The notes beneath the pieces were generated by a model that saw only the letters and a list, made by a program, of their open reading frames with translations, made no database searches and was not told where the DNA came from. The position numbers were made by a program, and so were the translations under genes. From Populus alba (lineage: Eukaryota; Streptophyta; Magnoliopsida; Malpighiales; Salicaceae), in the NCBI RefSeq assembly GCF_005239225.2, contig NC_133293.1:20304333-20368332 (forward strand): DNA of 64,000 nt. Reading direction: 5' to 3'. Shown here piece after piece: positions 10,201 to 20,483 of the stretch (positions are counted from its first letter, which is position 1; each line of letters begins with the position of its first letter).

Positions 10201-12367
10201 ATCAGGTACACGGCCAGTGAAATCCACAATTGGAACATTTGCATTTTGAATATGAACATGTGATCTTTCCAAACATCCAAGGCCCGAGGAATTCATTTTT
10301 GAGTGAAGATTGAAAGAAGAATTTCTTCTGGAAATACTAACTTCCCCGTTAGAAGTTATCTTAGAAGTATTACGGTTTGGTATGATCCCATTGTCTCTTG
10401 GCATATCGGTATAGCTGGTCGAAAATGAGAGATTTACTACCTTAGATTTTTCTCTGAGTTGCTGCTGCAGAGTCTGGTCACCACTACTGGGCACATTAAA
10501 AGGAAAATCTGGGTCATTTTCCAGATCCATTTGCAGTTGACGTCGTACATGACTCTCTTGATCTGTGAGTCTAGCATGCAAAAGGCTTAACCCAGACAAC
10601 GAGTTGGCAATTTCACCAAGCTCAGTAATGCCAGAGGAATGATCATTTTGGAAACTCATGCCAACAACATTCTTCTTCTCAATAGGACCAACTCTGCCGC
10701 CAACATGACGTAGATTTGAAATAGCAGACATCCCACCCAGCTTCTGTTCAGGTGTTGTACTCCTAGACAATGATGAACCCACAGCAGATACCAAAGAGTG
10801 AGACAAGGTATCAATGCGGCTTTGATTTCCAGTAAAGCTAGTGGTAGCTGCTCCTGAATGCAAGCCTTCAAGGGATTCCATTCCATAGAGTAACCCAGCT
10901 TGATGAGGATCACATACACCAGTTGCATCCAGAAGATCACCAGAAGCATTATGACTTGCTGGTGATGGTAGGTGACCTGGTATGGAAGTGGACTGATCAA
11001 GTCCTTCCTGAAAAATGTAAGAATGCCATTTGTCAACTGTAGAAAACGAGCGAAATGAAATGCAACACCTATCATAGAAAAGAGATAACAGAATGTATCA
11101 CCTAGCGTTTGCTGGTGTACATGTCAGTTGAATCCAATTAAATTAGTTGAATAACAATGGGCAACACTAAAACTGCTTTTCAAGTATAGGGAACATAAAA
11201 ATGAAGATGGTTTCTATGAAAAGAACTTCAAATCTTTTGTTTTAGAATGTCATCTCGGCATTGTGTCTTTAAAAATAGAGAAAAACAAAATACCGCATGA
11301 AAAGTCATTGTCCATCAAGTCCCTCCTCTTAATCAAAAAAATTGTTGCTTAATCAATGCTAAACTTTAAAATCGATCAATAGTCAGATTTGACACTTCTC
11401 TGAAGTACCAATGGTTGCTTAATTAATGATAATAAAAGTTTTTACTAGATTAAATTTGCTTCATTCATAGTCTTCAGCTTTAAATGTTGCAACTAGCACA
11501 AAGATGTTGTCCTTGATAGCCGAAACAGACTTCAATAGTTTCCATAATAAAAAGAAAAAACCCCTTCAGCATGATTTCTTGGACAAATGGCTGAACCAAA
11601 TATGAATTCGAAAATGTTCAGTTATCAATTCTTATAGTATTATTAAACAGTTGACAGGCTAATTCTTGTATAATCTCAAATTTTCAAATTACCAAATCCA
11701 CTACCTGAAGAATGTCAGCAAAACTTTTCCTCCTCGGACCAAGCCTGGAGCCCTGCAATTTATGACTATCTGAAATTCTATCAGGCCACTCGGCCGAAGC
11801 ATTCCTAGTGAGACAAGTTCTATTTGAACTCCTCAATTCTGTCAAATCATTGTCAACCTTATGCACTGAAAGTCCCGGCTGCATTGAAAACAGCGAAGAA
11901 CGATCACTATCATCAACCACCTTATTATTCCTCAAGTCCCCAATACCTCCAAATGAAGATCCAGAAGACTGAAACCTTTGTGCAACACGCCAATCCTCCT
12001 TGGACAACAAGGGTGGGGGCAATCTTGGATTAATGTTATCATGAGAATAGTAATACAAAAGATAAGATTGGTGAGAGCGAATCTCATCTTCAGCCAAAAC
12101 CACATTGTTACTCGCACTGTTGACGTCACTCAAGTTATGGTTCCTAAAAAGGCTTCCCACGGCATTAAATGATCCTTCAACAGTGGGTGGAGCACTACCA
12201 CTCCTATATATATCAAGATCCCTTTCTATGCGTTGATTACATCGCTGTGATTGTAGAATCAATCCCAGTTCGCTCTGAAAATTACCTTCTGAGTTAGAAG
12301 TGAGCCCCCCTTGTGCATAATCATCTACTGTATGTGGCTTGTTTATATTGCCGCCCCCAGTGACCAT
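1224..12367 (-). CDS. APUM2: Pumilio (PUF) RNA-binding protein, APUM2-like, interrupted by an LTR retrotransposon in coding exon 5
   Basis: Sequence-specific mRNA-binding repressor of the Pumilio family, expected in the cytoplasm on 3' UTRs. Coding exons: 12367-11705, 11007-10149, 10044-9489, 9404-9318 joined to 3854-3800 (split by the element at 3860-9317), 3694-3587, 3175-2963, 2878-2768, 2105-1911, 1511-1337 and 1261-1224. All have GT-AG borders and phases agree. Without the element and one target copy the coding length is 3060 nt (1019 codons plus TAA), close to Arabidopsis APUM1/2. The N-terminal two thirds hold the plant NABP region ([12 protein letters not shown] near residue 50). The C-terminus holds eight PUF repeats with contact triplets S-R-Q, N-Y-Q, C-R-Q, N-H-Q, C-R-Q, N-Y-Q, S-N-E and N-Y-Q. 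As the locus stands, reading runs three codons into the element and stops at about residue 725, losing repeats 2-8. It is probably a disrupted allele or recent pseudogene. Confidence 0.9.
3855..3859. repeat. Target-site duplication, left copy (ATAAT)
   Basis: Five bases directly before the 3' LTR, identical to 9318-9322. Length fits copia integration. Confidence 0.95.
3860..4217 (-). repeat. 3' LTR of the copia element (358 bp)
   Basis: Begins TGTTGG and ends CAACA on the + strand. Relative to the other LTR I count four substitutions, one single-base indel, and a shorter run of GGCTGGC-type repeats. In element orientation this is the 3' LTR. It faces the downstream half of the Pumilio gene in sense direction, so it could supply a promoter or a poly(A) site there. 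Confidence 0.96.
4218..4231 (-). promoter_or_regulatory. Polypurine tract of the copia element
   Basis: Minus strand reads TAAGGGGGAGATT immediately before the 3' LTR. This is the expected plus-strand DNA primer and marks the 3' LTR edge. Confidence 0.9.
4234..6228 (-). CDS. Copia reverse transcriptase / RNase H part of the polyprotein
   Basis: Same frame as the gag-integrase part. The open stretch starts after a second nonsense codon (TGA, 6276-6274), and the first ATG is at 6228. It holds the copia RT core ([17 protein letters not shown] near polyprotein residue 940, the catalytic YVDD near 1067) and RNase H with [17 protein letters not shown] near 1229 and the [14 protein letters not shown] end block. 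It ends just inside the polypurine tract at 4234. Internal start at 6228 is only a convenience; in a working element this segment would be cut from the gag-pol polyprotein by the protease. Confidence 0.93.
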   Translation of the reverse strand: MAYAKIPDARRRKLDDKSEKCIFVGYGERRMGYRLYNPITKKVITSRDVIFEEDKSWEWNGDQEAVKWITTDLILEGEEVPTVLVEEPIVPAAEPQSPVHSFLVFNRRNTPGASSSTPPSASSSEGPRRMRNLEELYDTTQVMKDTTLFCFFADSDPLSFDEAVTEKKWIEAMDEEIHAIEKNDTWKLTYLLENKKAIGVKWVYKTKKNAKREVQRYKARLVAKGYKQREGIDYGEVFAPVARLETIRLMISLAAQHRWKIYQLDVKSAFLNGFLEEEIYVEQPLGYIDAENEGKVYKLKKAPYGLKQAPRAWNTRIDRYFQDNGFDKCPYEHAVYVKKEADGSILFACLYVDDLIFTGNNPTMFEDFKRSMVQEFEMTDIGLMSHFLGLEVTQKEEGIFVSQSGYAKDILERFKMESCNPVSTPVENGVELRKSKVGNVDPTYFKSLVGSLRYLTCTRPDILYGVGLVSRYMETPDQSHLNAAKRILRYIKGTMNEGMFYTSSKDFNLVGYSDSDWGRDLDERKSTTGFVFFMGDTSFTWSSKKQSIVTLSSCEAEYVAANSVVCHSIWLRNMLKFLGFPQENPTEIYIDNRSAIALAKNPVYHERSKHIDTRHHFIREHVKNEEVQLISCNTNDQVADIFTKPLKGEVFIRLKFMLGMTSLD
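6358..8376 (-). CDS. Copia gag, protease and integrase part of the polyprotein (ends at a nonsense codon)
   Basis: Starts at ATG 8376 and is open for 672 codons. The gag part (about residues 1-280) begins with the [10 protein letters not shown] block of plant copia gag. A zinc knuckle CX2CX4HX4C ([14 protein letters not shown]) lies near residue 300, the aspartic protease motif DTGASNHM near 354, the GAG-pre-integrase block (HLRLGHLN) near 490, and the integrase core with [14 protein letters not shown] and DQGGEY near 550-630. The frame stops at TAG 6360-6358, where family members have a tryptophan codon. The frame then continues in the same register into the RT part, so this is one gag-pol gene with a point nonsense change, not two genes. 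Confidence 0.93.
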   Translation of the reverse strand: MTTEGTHTLIPKLTKDNYDSWCIRLKAFLGSQECLDIVQTGYDEPESKEREDALQEAQKQALKVNRKKDNKAKTIIYQGLDEDTFEIITSAETSHDIWEALQQKYKGADRIKKIRLQSLRSEFELLQMKASESISDYHTRIMVIVNQMRRNGEALIDSRITEKILRSLDPKFDFVVVAIEESKDVDKLTVDELMSSLQAHEQKIVKRNGDKAIEHALQAKLSLKDRYEQGETSSSGYTTQGGSQQSRGGFQRFQGRGSWNTSFRGRGGRNTTRGGRGQQTFTPRGRGGGYNNRDKRNIQCYSCNQFGHYSTKCRRKAPLDIREQANYVEKDDREETAFLVQQGLDKKKEDIWYLDTGASNHMCGYRELFSNLDETKQGLVTFGDTTKVPFKGKGNIPVKMKNGDSSYIADVYYVPVIKQNLISLGQLLERGYTFYSENCHLAIRDNNWRLMAYVKMSKNRMFPLNIQYDAARCLSAITNSEEWLWHLRLGHLNFTSLKMLASKKMVKGLPYIDHPDEVCESCVLNKHHRSSFAKEVNWRAKRPLELVHTDVCGPITPMSTGQNRYFLTFIDDFSRKTWIYFLKRKSEVFNCFKDFKAIVEKQTGYTIRIVRSDQGGEYTANDFEAYCTQQGIRHQTTPAYTPQLNGVAERKNRTILDMARSLLKAKKLPKQY
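8377..8918 (-). other. Untranslated leader of the copia element
   Basis: Region between the primer binding site and the gag start. It is much more GC-rich than the host DNA, with runs of GGCTCGGC-type repeats (about 8610-8700) and four GGAATATTC units (8561-8604). Open frames on the + strand here look like composition artefacts. Confidence 0.7.
8561..8605. promoter_or_regulatory. Quartet of GGAATATTC dyads (heat-shock-element-like)
   Basis: GGAATATTC occurs at 8561-8569, 8573-8581, 8584-8592 and 8596-8604. Each contains GAAnnTTC, the dyad of the heat shock element, at a spacing of 11-12 bp, about one helical turn. The gap between dyads is larger than in a perfect contiguous HSE. Heat-responsive copia elements with HSEs are known (ONSEN, in its LTR); here the motifs lie in the leader. 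Function is inference. Confidence 0.4.
8919..8930 (-). promoter_or_regulatory. Primer binding site of the copia element (initiator tRNA-Met type)
   Basis: Minus strand reads TGGTATCAGAGC two bases inside the 5' LTR, the standard complement of the 3' end of initiator methionyl tRNA used by most plant copia elements. Confidence 0.95.
8933..9317 (-). repeat. 5' LTR of the copia element (385 bp)
   Basis: Same ends as the 3' LTR but 27 bp longer. It carries extra GGCGGCT-type units and one extra GGTCGGT unit in the GC-rich minisatellite-like stretch near 9180-9280. Read on the minus strand, the host mRNA enters this LTR first. The reading frame meets a stop within its first codons, at about 9305. 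Confidence 0.96.
9318..9322. repeat. Target-site duplication, right copy (ATAAT)
   Basis: Five bases directly after the 5' LTR, identical to 3855-3859. Counting the duplication once restores phase 0 at the end of the host exon. Confidence 0.95.
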
Positions 12368-13300
12368 CTCTCAAAGAAACTGAAAATCAGCAGAATACAA
12401 TAAATAACCAAATAAAAAATAAATAAATCCAAACTTCCACGCTAATTCTATGTCTAATTGCCAAAAACAAATTACAAAATTCTTTTAAACAAAGAGGGGT
12501 CAAGCCTATTGAAATAAAAAATCCAAACTTTATCACTAATTCTCTGTTTGGTCGCTGAGAAAATTTACGAAATTCATTTAAAGCAAAAGGGGGTCAATAA
12601 AATGTCACATTTAGCAAAATCAGAATTTCTGAAACATAAGATTTTACGAAAAAAATAAACATAGTATGTGTTAAGTACTTTTCAAACAAAGTAAAATTAA
12701 CAATAGAAAAACAATAAAATACTACTTTATTGCAGGAACATGACCAGACATGTAAGAAAATAATACCCACGTAAAAAGAAAAAGCTAAAATCAAGGCCCA
12801 TTACCTGTATCACTTAAGAAAAAAATCAAAGCATTAATTTTAAAAAAACTGAACTTTAATCAAAGCATTTACGTATTTAAAATCAAGACAGAAGAAGCTC
12901 ATAAAATTTATTCCTTTTCTTTAGCGTTCTTTCTCAGCAACCAAAAAGAGCTTTGAAAAATTAAAATCAAACAACAAAATCATAAATTGCATCATGATTA
13001 AATACCTTCACAATGAATCTCCACATCAATGGAAAAAACTGGAACCTAGAAAAATAAATAAAAAATCAACTATAAAATACACGCATGTAACTTCTTTAAA
13101 AAGAATCTAAAACAGACATGAATAAAAAACGAAACTTGGGAGGGAAAAGAGGTTACGCGCCAAACGATGTCGTATCAAGAATTGATAAAAGCTTAGTGAT
13201 CAACGAGAGGTAATTAAAAAATGTGACACAAAAGAAAATAGGGGGGGATTTACAGAGGGAGCGAGAGCATGGAGAGAGGAGATTCTTTCGAACGTCACTT
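12368..13300 (-). promoter_or_regulatory. 5' UTR with probable intron, and proximal promoter, of the Pumilio gene
   Basis: Upstream of the start at 12367 there is a good minus-strand acceptor (TTTTCAG, boundary at 12380/12379), so the 5' UTR is probably spliced. A plausible donor is AAG|GTATTT at 13006/13005. The interval is AT-rich and has no long coding frame. Transcription probably begins within about 13.05-13.35 kb, where GC-rich segments and GA/CT-rich runs occur. No clear TATA box is seen. Long leaders with introns are common in plant Pumilio genes, but this exon is inferred from splice signals only. Confidence 0.45.
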
Positions 13301-14494
13301 TTTTTTTTTTTTTCAATTTTTTTTTTTATTATTATTATTATAGAGAGCGAAAAAGAGAGGGGATTGTGAGGACCGTTGATCGAGTCTCGACATCTGTTAC
13401 TAAAACGTCAGTCTACCACTTTCGCTTCGCCGGCCAAGTTTTTTTTTTGCTATCCTCGATTTCTATTTTTTTTAATTACAACCTTTAATGTTCTGAAGAA
13501 TTTGACAATTTTTTGTTAAGAATAGAAAAAATTAAAAAACCACAAATTAAGAATTACCATAAAAAAAAAATGAAACTTATTCAATTGATATGTTTTATTT
13601 TGGTTCCTAATTTATCGATTCAGTAGTATTTTTTTAAAAAATATTTTTTGAATTTTTTGCTCTTCTAAATTTATTCTCTATCGTATGTGAAAAACAATTT
13701 TTAATAAAAAAAATTATTAAATTCAATATTGTTTATTAGCAACAAGATCACTTGAAAACTACAAAGTCTCACGTACGTCAATTAATCCTTTTTATGAATA
13801 TTTTGTGTTAGGTCACATCATTGATTGAATTGATAAGGACCCACCTTGTTTCTGTTTTTTTACGAGACCTCGTAGTTCCTGTCCTTGACAGTACTTAGGT
13901 TGAATTCAAATCTGGATAATAAAAAAAAAAAAAAGCATACAAGTAAAAAATATATTTGGTTTTAAATTTAAAATAAATATGTTTGTTTGATAATTTTTTA
14001 GTAAATTTTTATAGTAAATATAAGATAAAAATAAATTCATCTCTATCTCCACCGTTAAATGCTTACTTTAACCCATGCAGCATCACTTAATAAAAAACCA
14101 AAATCCAAAATATATAGGTAACTTTAACTATGTTCCAAGACCTCTACTTAAAATTAAAAAAAATAATCAAGAATAAATAAAATATATTTTTTAATTATAC
14201 TTTATAAAATAAAAATTAACTACACTTAAAAAAAAACCTCAAATACAAAATAACAAACTCTGTTGATTATTTTTTATTATTTTTTTGATTTATTTTGTTG
14301 AGATTTTTTTAATGGTATTAATAATGTTATTATTAAAGTTTTTGTATGCTTATAGAATCTTTAATTACAAGAAAAAAAGAAGAGAGATTGAAAAAAGAGT
14401 CAAAGATATAAACAATAAATATGGAAACAAATCTGATACTTCATGTATATGCAAAAACATCCATATAGATGCATGGAATTTAGTACGTTCTATG
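13301..14494. other. AT-rich spacer between Pumilio and the defensin-like pair
   Basis: No coding sequence supported. Holds poly(T) runs near 13300 and 13440, an ATT run near 13330 and poly(A) near 13920. The open frame at 14285-14530 is low-complexity and lies in promoter territory. Confidence 0.6.
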
Positions 14495-14504
14495 TATATA
14501 AATA
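14495..14504 (+). promoter_or_regulatory. TATA box of defensin-like gene 1
   Basis: TATATAAATA about 100 bp upstream of the ATG at 14603, in the same position range as the TATA box of the paralogue at 18134. Confidence 0.65.
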
Positions 14505-14602
14505 CTACTCGTAATTTCACTGCATCATAAAAAACACAACACTATAATTTTTTAAAAAAGCACAGCACTCCTACGTACTGCTACCAAAAGAGAAAATTAA
14601 GA

Positions 14603-15409
14603 ATGGAGAAATCTCCTTTTAAGTCAGCACTCGTGATTGTCTTGGTATTTTCTACAACTTGTAAGTCTCTCTTTTTATTTTATTTTTTTCTGCGAGTTTA
14701 TTGGCTATGTACTTTTCTCTCATACTTAATCAATCTGTGAGGATAATAATTATGAAAAATTATGATATGTGTGGATCTGGTTCATATATATAAATCAAAA
14801 CTATTTAGTATTTTATATATATATATATATACCAATGAGTGTGGCTGTATTTGGCGCTTTGTTTAGAAAATAAATATTTAATTAACATGTGAGGTTAAAA
14901 TCGAAGCATTGCAAAATAATTAAGGTATTGTATATTATTAGCGATGTTGGCCGCGTAAAAATTTCTTTGGAATATTTTTTTATTTGATTATAAGATAATA
15001 GGTATTTAAAAAAAACAACAAATAGAATAATATGGGAGAATTTTTTTTTTTTTCAAAATTGTTTTCTCTAATTCACACACACACACACATATTTATTTGG
15101 AGTGATTGCTCATGAATGAAAAAGCAAAAATGTTTGGCAGATTTTCTACCTGGATCAACTCAAGCTACAGAGATCACAAGGGATCAGATGGTGCATCAAG
15201 AGTCTTCGTCAAAAATAATGATCAGGACATGCACGAACGACGCCGTGTGCATCCCCTACTGTCCTAAATCTTGTAAACGTGTTTACTGTGATAAACAACC
15301 CTATCCATATCAAAGCAGGTGCTTTTGCCAGATGAGTGGATTTTCTCTCAGGAGTATACTCATATCAATGCCCTGTGTGCAGGGAGTTTTCTCTAATGGC
15401 GGTGCCTAG
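14603..15409 (+). CDS. Defensin-like cysteine-rich secreted peptide 1 (two exons)
   Basis: Exon 1 is 14603-14660 and exon 2 is 15141-15409, joined by a GT-AG intron in phase 1, giving 108 residues. Residues 1-28 or so form a signal peptide (MEK, then a hydrophobic run ending near TQA), so the product is secreted. The mature part has the cysteine spacing C-x5-C-x3-C-x3-C-x4-C-x10-C-x-C, then a distant eighth cysteine 15 residues later. The spacing fits defensin-like (DEFL/NCR-like) peptides, probably disulfide-knotted, with roles in defence or cell signalling in that family. The paralogue at 18229 has the same intron position and spacing. Oddities here are a longer spacer before the core and a C-terminal tail that runs past the CxC motif, perhaps after a 3' change. 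Target unknown. Confidence 0.75.
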
Positions 15410-15532
15410 AGGGCTATTATATCAAAATAAAATATTATGATCCAATAATATTTGACGATGTATCTCTCTTATCAAATAACAATACACAGACTACCACATG
15501 CCTTGATGTGCACTGTTGTAATTTAATTTGTT
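15410..15532 (+). other. 3' flank of defensin-like gene 1
   Basis: AT-rich sequence with AATAAA-like signals (TCAAAATAAAATATT near 15420-15436) suitable for polyadenylation of the preceding gene. Confidence 0.4.
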
Positions 15533-15715
15533 TTTTTTTTGTGATTTAAAAGTGGTTTTTTAAAAAAATAATTTTTTTTTATTTTTAAATTAATATTTTG
15601 TAGTGTTTTTAAATTATTTTGATGCGATAATGTTAAAAATCACTTTTAAAAAATAAAATAATATTATTTTAATATATTTTTAAATAAAAAAATACTTTAA
15701 AAATTAATCACAACT
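15533..15715 (-). repeat. AT-rich fold-back repeat, copy 1
   Basis: Shares with the copies at 26.5, 26.8, 28.2, 31.6, 47.3, 50.8, 54.7 and 59.2 kb the core AAAGTATTTTTT-ATTTxAAAATATATTAAAATAATA, here in reverse orientation (ending TTTTAATATATTTTTAAATA...TACTTT). The two ends are roughly complementary. Probably a short non-autonomous element. Confidence 0.5.
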
Positions 15716-17805
15716 TGCCATTATCACAATTATATTTGATTTTATGATACTTACTGTTTTTTTTTCCTTTCACATAAACAAAGGAACATATTGTGTTATG
15801 TTATTAGTCTTTATCGTTAAATTTGATTTAAAAGATGTAAATTCGGTGCAAGGACGGAGTGTACCCGCCGTTCAGAACGATGTCTTGTAAGAACTTACTT
15901 TAAGCCCAACATTTAAGGATGTTTTTCATCTTGGTCCCTAAATATTCTGATTTTTCCCTATATATTGTTTCTTTATAGATAATGTGCCCCTTACCCAATT
16001 GTTTTAGTTGACTGCTAGTTCGATTCCACGCGCGCAATGGAGAAATGCTTTTTTTCGAAGCAAAAAACGATGTGAGTGTTGTTTTTAATTGCAAATTGAA
16101 AAGATCACATCTTTCATTCAATAAATTGAGAATAATAATAATAAACATATTGGTTGCAATAAAGATTGAATCAGGAATTTGGGATAAAAATATTATTTTT
16201 TTTAGTAAAAGAAGTTGAATATTTGTTTAATCAACTTGAAATTGGATCTTCAAAGTTTTAATTGATTTGAATAAATAAAATAAAATTTTATTTTACAAAA
16301 TTAAAAATTAACTTAACATCGAAACTTCTTTAGAACATTGTGAGAACCACATACAAATTCCAACTAAAATAAAATATCAAATCCAGTCCTAGGTCATCCT
16401 AATATGAATGTATCATATTGAGAAAAAAAAGTCAAACAAAAAAAATTAAAGGAATAAAAAGGAAAGGAAAAAACACCATGGGTAACTATTGGAGTCCATG
16501 ATGAATTATGTCTTCTTTTTATGTTGCATTATCATTTTTTTTAATGTTTTTTTCATCTCACATTATTTCACATGTTCATGATTTAAAATATTATTTTATG
16601 ATTTACCAAGCATTAATTTTGTAAAACCAAAGAACAATTATTGCTAAAAATAGCATTAGAAAAATATGTATCGAATTTGATATAAAAAAATATAAAATAA
16701 AGTCAAACACATAAATTAAATAAATGAGAAAAAAAAAGAGAAACGAAAAAAAAAAGATGATGTCAAAGCAACATCAAAAGGCCTTCATCGTCATGCACTG
16801 CCTTATAAGGAAGGCCACACAGTGTTGATCCCATCTTTTTCATGAAAGGCCATGTTTAGAGCTTTGTGCCCGCCGCACATGCTATCATAATGCTACTACA
16901 ACCTTTCTTACTCAAGGTTTTAAATCCTAATTTGTTTCTGGTATATCTCGTTCTAGTTCAAAAAAACAAAACAAATCAGAATAATTTTTATCTCGTTTAG
17001 TTATGTTCTGGAAATATTTTCCAAATTCCAGCCATTCCATTCCAGTCATTCCGATCCAACGTTTCAAGTTGTCTTTGGTTTCGTCGAGTCAATTGGATTA
17101 TATCAATTCAACTCACACATTTTGCTTGTATTTGAAATTTGAATTGCATAATTTCAAGTTAATTTATATTTGGATTTGAGTTGAATTTATATTATGAATA
17201 ATATAACCCTGAAACAACACACTAAAATGCTCTAAAACTGAAACATATCGTTCCAATTGAAAAAATAGAATGCCAAACGAAACAAAATTGACACTATTGT
17301 TCTAACTTGTTGGTGTGCATGGTACACGTGCCGGTAATTTTTTCCTATTTATCCAAACTAGTCTCTAATTTGACAAAAAATAATTTCAACATTTATTTTA
17401 GTTTAAATTTGATCTCTCAAGTTCTAATTATTTTAAATTCATACCATTAAATTTTATCATGCCTAATCAATTATTTAACTTAGTGTCAATTTTTTTTTTC
17501 AACATCTCGAATGCCCCATATCAAGCCACAAAAAATAAATTATCAAGCCTGAAATCCAAACAACACTCGATATACAATGATTAAATATCACATTCTTTTC
17601 TTCTTCGCTTTTCATTTTTCATTACGGAGTTTCTTTTTTTTCTAATCACAGTAACCTATTTTATTTTTTAAGTAATTGATTTTTACACACACCTAGACAA
17701 TAATAATCTTCTGTTGATATATCAATTGATAATGTTCTTAATTGATTTATATGAAAATCCAAATATGATAATATCTGCCAAACAAAGAAATTTGTTTTTA
17801 CACAC
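15716..17805. other. Spacer without a supported gene
   Basis: AT-rich. Contains a short GC-richer island near 15840-15900, imperfect CCATTCCAGTCATTCC repeats near 17030, and a CA run near 17800. No coding frame with recognisable similarity was found on either strand. Confidence 0.55.
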
Positions 17806-17900
17806 ACACACACATATATATAGAAATAAACTTGCTATCCCACAAGAATATTACTATTTCTTCTCTATACATACAACGTACCTAGAAGTTCTTTGCATCT
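17806..17900 (+). repeat. Orphan duplicate of the defensin-like promoter
   Basis: The stretch CATATATATAGAAATA...CTTGCTA...ATTTCTTCTCTATA followed by ACCTAGAAGTT matches the promoter of the gene at 18229 (about 18080-18180: ATATATATGGAAATA, ATTTCTTCTCTATA, ACCTAGAATTT) at a period near 265 bp. No signal-peptide exon follows it. It appears to be a local tandem duplication that copied the promoter only, or whose gene part was lost. Confidence 0.55.
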
Positions 17901-18133
17901 ATCATTTGAACATACATAGAAATATATTAAATCAACACAAAGGGCTATGGATTATGATTTATTCAATTATAGAAGTAAATCATTCAATCATATAAATGAA
18001 ATATTTAAATTATATAAATTTAATCAATGGTGTCCTAAAAGAACATATTTGAAATAATTTCAAAACTTATTGATATCTGATATATATATGGAAATATCTT
18101 TATCGTGCTACATGAATTTCAAGATTTCTTCTC

Positions 18134-18140
18134 TATAAAT
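18134..18140 (+). promoter_or_regulatory. TATA box of defensin-like gene 2
   Basis: TATAAAT in the context CTCTATAAATACCC, 95 bp upstream of the ATG at 18229. Confidence 0.75.
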
Positions 18141-18228
18141 ACCCACTACCTAGAATTTTTCTATATACCAATTTTTCTCAGCAAACACAACACTACAAGA
18201 GAAAGAAAGAAAAAAAAAACAAATAAAA

Positions 18229-18555
18229 ATGGAGAAAGCTTCTTTGAAATTGTTGTTCGTGTTTGTTTTGGTATTTTCCGCGACTTGTAAGTCTCTCTCA
18301 TATTTTTCTCTCTCTCATTATTGTTAAATAAATTTTCTTTGTCATTGTTAACAAATCAACATATATATAAATATGAAAAAAAAACAATAATATTTTGCTG
18401 CAGATTTTCCAGAAGGAGCTGAAGCCCTAGGGTATTGTTCAAGTGACTCTGATTGTCCATCCCGCTGCCCAGAAGGGTGCACAGATGCTCATTGTCAGTA
18501 CGTAGCAGAAGGTGATTTTGAGTGCTATTGCGGCCTAAATCCTTGTCTTGGGTGA
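18229..18555 (+). CDS. Defensin-like cysteine-rich secreted peptide 2 (two exons)
   Basis: Exon 1 is 18229-18286 and exon 2 is 18404-18555 (TGA), with a GT-AG phase-1 intron, giving 69 residues. A signal peptide covers about residues 1-29 (MEKASLK then a leucine/valine-rich core). The mature peptide of about 40 residues has eight cysteines spaced C-x5-C-x3-C-x3-C-x4-C-x10-C-x-C-x4-C. Exon 1 is the same length (58 nt) as in the paralogue at 14603, and the donor sequence GTAAGTCTCTC is identical, so the two are tandem duplicates. The mature part is acidic, unlike most antimicrobial defensins, so signalling or another role is possible. The family call rests on cysteine pattern, size and gene structure; the exact target is unknown. 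Confidence 0.82.
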
Positions 18556-20483
18556 TCACTTTGATATTCATATATTTTGAGCTGATCATCAGAATAAATT
18601 CCTGATGCAATAACAGGGGTGATCTTGTATCTCTTTTAATTTATAATAATACAACTAAGTGATAAATTAATTTATGCGTATTGCATTTTTGCGACCCTGT
18701 ACTGTTAAAATATTAACGTACACGCAGAGGGTCAAGTCTCTTCTCTTTCAAAATTTATTATCAAAACCCCATAATCTAATTTTCATGTGAAGACTTCTTT
18801 GGAAGGTTAATTAATGAATTTGGAAACGATATATATATATATATAACTTCAGGATCAAGCGAGGAGGTTGTCATGGAAGAAAAATGTTAATGCGATACCA
18901 AAAGAAATAAAGTATTCTCTATTCGATCCTTTTTCTCAATTTTTGAAATTTTAAAAAATAAAATTTCACTTTTTCAAGTTATTTTTTACTTCAAAAAAAT
19001 CAAAAACCATGTTAAATTGAGTATATAGACACGTGTTGAATATCTTGTGAGTTAATAAGTTATCGTTAACAATATTTTAGACATAGAAATTTAATTATAA
19101 ATTAAATATGTTCCAAAACTAATTAGTAATAAAGAGATTCAACTAATCTAAATATTTTTTTTTTTATATTATATGATACTATATACAAAAAAATCCATAA
19201 TGAACTAAATATTAAAGAATAAATAAAAAAATAAAAAAAAGGAGCAATTTTCATTTTTTTTCTTAAAGAAAACTAATAAAAGAAAAGGTCTAGGTGCTAG
19301 GCTTGAGTGGGCTCATGCCCCTAGGCCTTTAAAAAATGTCGAGGGATGTGGGCTTGAGGCAAGACCCCACATGTGGAAAGTAATTTTTTTTTTTTCTTTT
19401 TAGATGGTGAATGTCGTTTATCCCTTGTATTTTTTTTTTTTTAAAATAATAATGATATATTGTCTGCTAGATTGCATTTTATATTACTATCACCAATATG
19501 AATACGAAGGTCGGAAATACAAGGGAGGGGTTTTGAGGGTTGAAAATTATATTTTTAAAATTGTTTCCATTTTAAAAATATCTTCACAATACTATAAACA
19601 CTCTTGAAACCAACTCAAAATCACCAAAAAAACAAAAATTAATTAAATGAAAAAATCTCTAAACCAAGCTCGATTTTCTTTCTCAGAAATATTTTAAAAA
19701 AATAATTACCATCATTATTTTTCTCGTCAAATAAAATTTATCAACATAAAAAATAGCATAACTAATTATTTTTAAATTTTTTTCCACACAACTTTTTCTG
19801 TCTTTTCTTAAAGTTAGAAACTAAAAATAAACATTTGGATTAAAATGATTGTTTTAAATGTGGTGTGATGTGTTTTTTTTTTTTCCAGTGTTTTACTTTT
19901 CGAATCATTTTTTTTTTAATTTTATATTTTTATGATAATTTAAAATTTAATTTTAATTTAATTAGAATATAAAAGGATTAAATTGAAAGAAAAAAAAAGT
20001 AAAAAAGAAGAAGTCAATTCGTTTATTGTTCATATTAACCGTAAAACCCAGCCCATGTTTTTTTAGCTGTTTTGTTATAATTTTAGATATGTGGATCCGC
20101 ATCCTGTGTCTTATTGAAAAATTAATGCATAGTAGCTTAAAGTCCTTCTGGTCTTCTTGGATTTGATTTATTTTCTCAAATTTTGTCATGCAAGCTTGAT
20201 GTGAGACTTCATGAATCGCAAAAATTGCTGGGTTTTCTGAAATTTCCAAAAATCCTCAATCAGTCGAGCTTGTTTTAATGAGAGGAAAAAACGACAGACC
20301 TTCATCATTGTTTCTAATAAAATCTCGTCTATAAGAACGCAAAATTTCAAGTTACGAGGGCACTGAAGGGAACAGGGGATTCAAACATCAAAACTGTCTC
20401 AAAATTGGAATGGAGAAGAAGGAGGTAAACTACTTAAAAGGGAAATCTCGTTTCTACTGTTGTTGGAGAAGAAACCCAAAATC
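18556..20483. other. Spacer between defensin-like gene 2 and the AVT1 gene
   Basis: Contains the 3' flank of the peptide gene, a TA run near 18829-18844 and a short GC-rich palindromic stretch (GGGCTCATGCCCCTAGGCC near 19306-19324). The end next to 20484 should hold the 3' UTR of the transporter. No gene is supported. Confidence 0.55.

Noticed and set aside
11824..12172. Plus-strand frames over Pumilio exon 1
   Set aside because: Antisense shadows of a well-supported coding exon.
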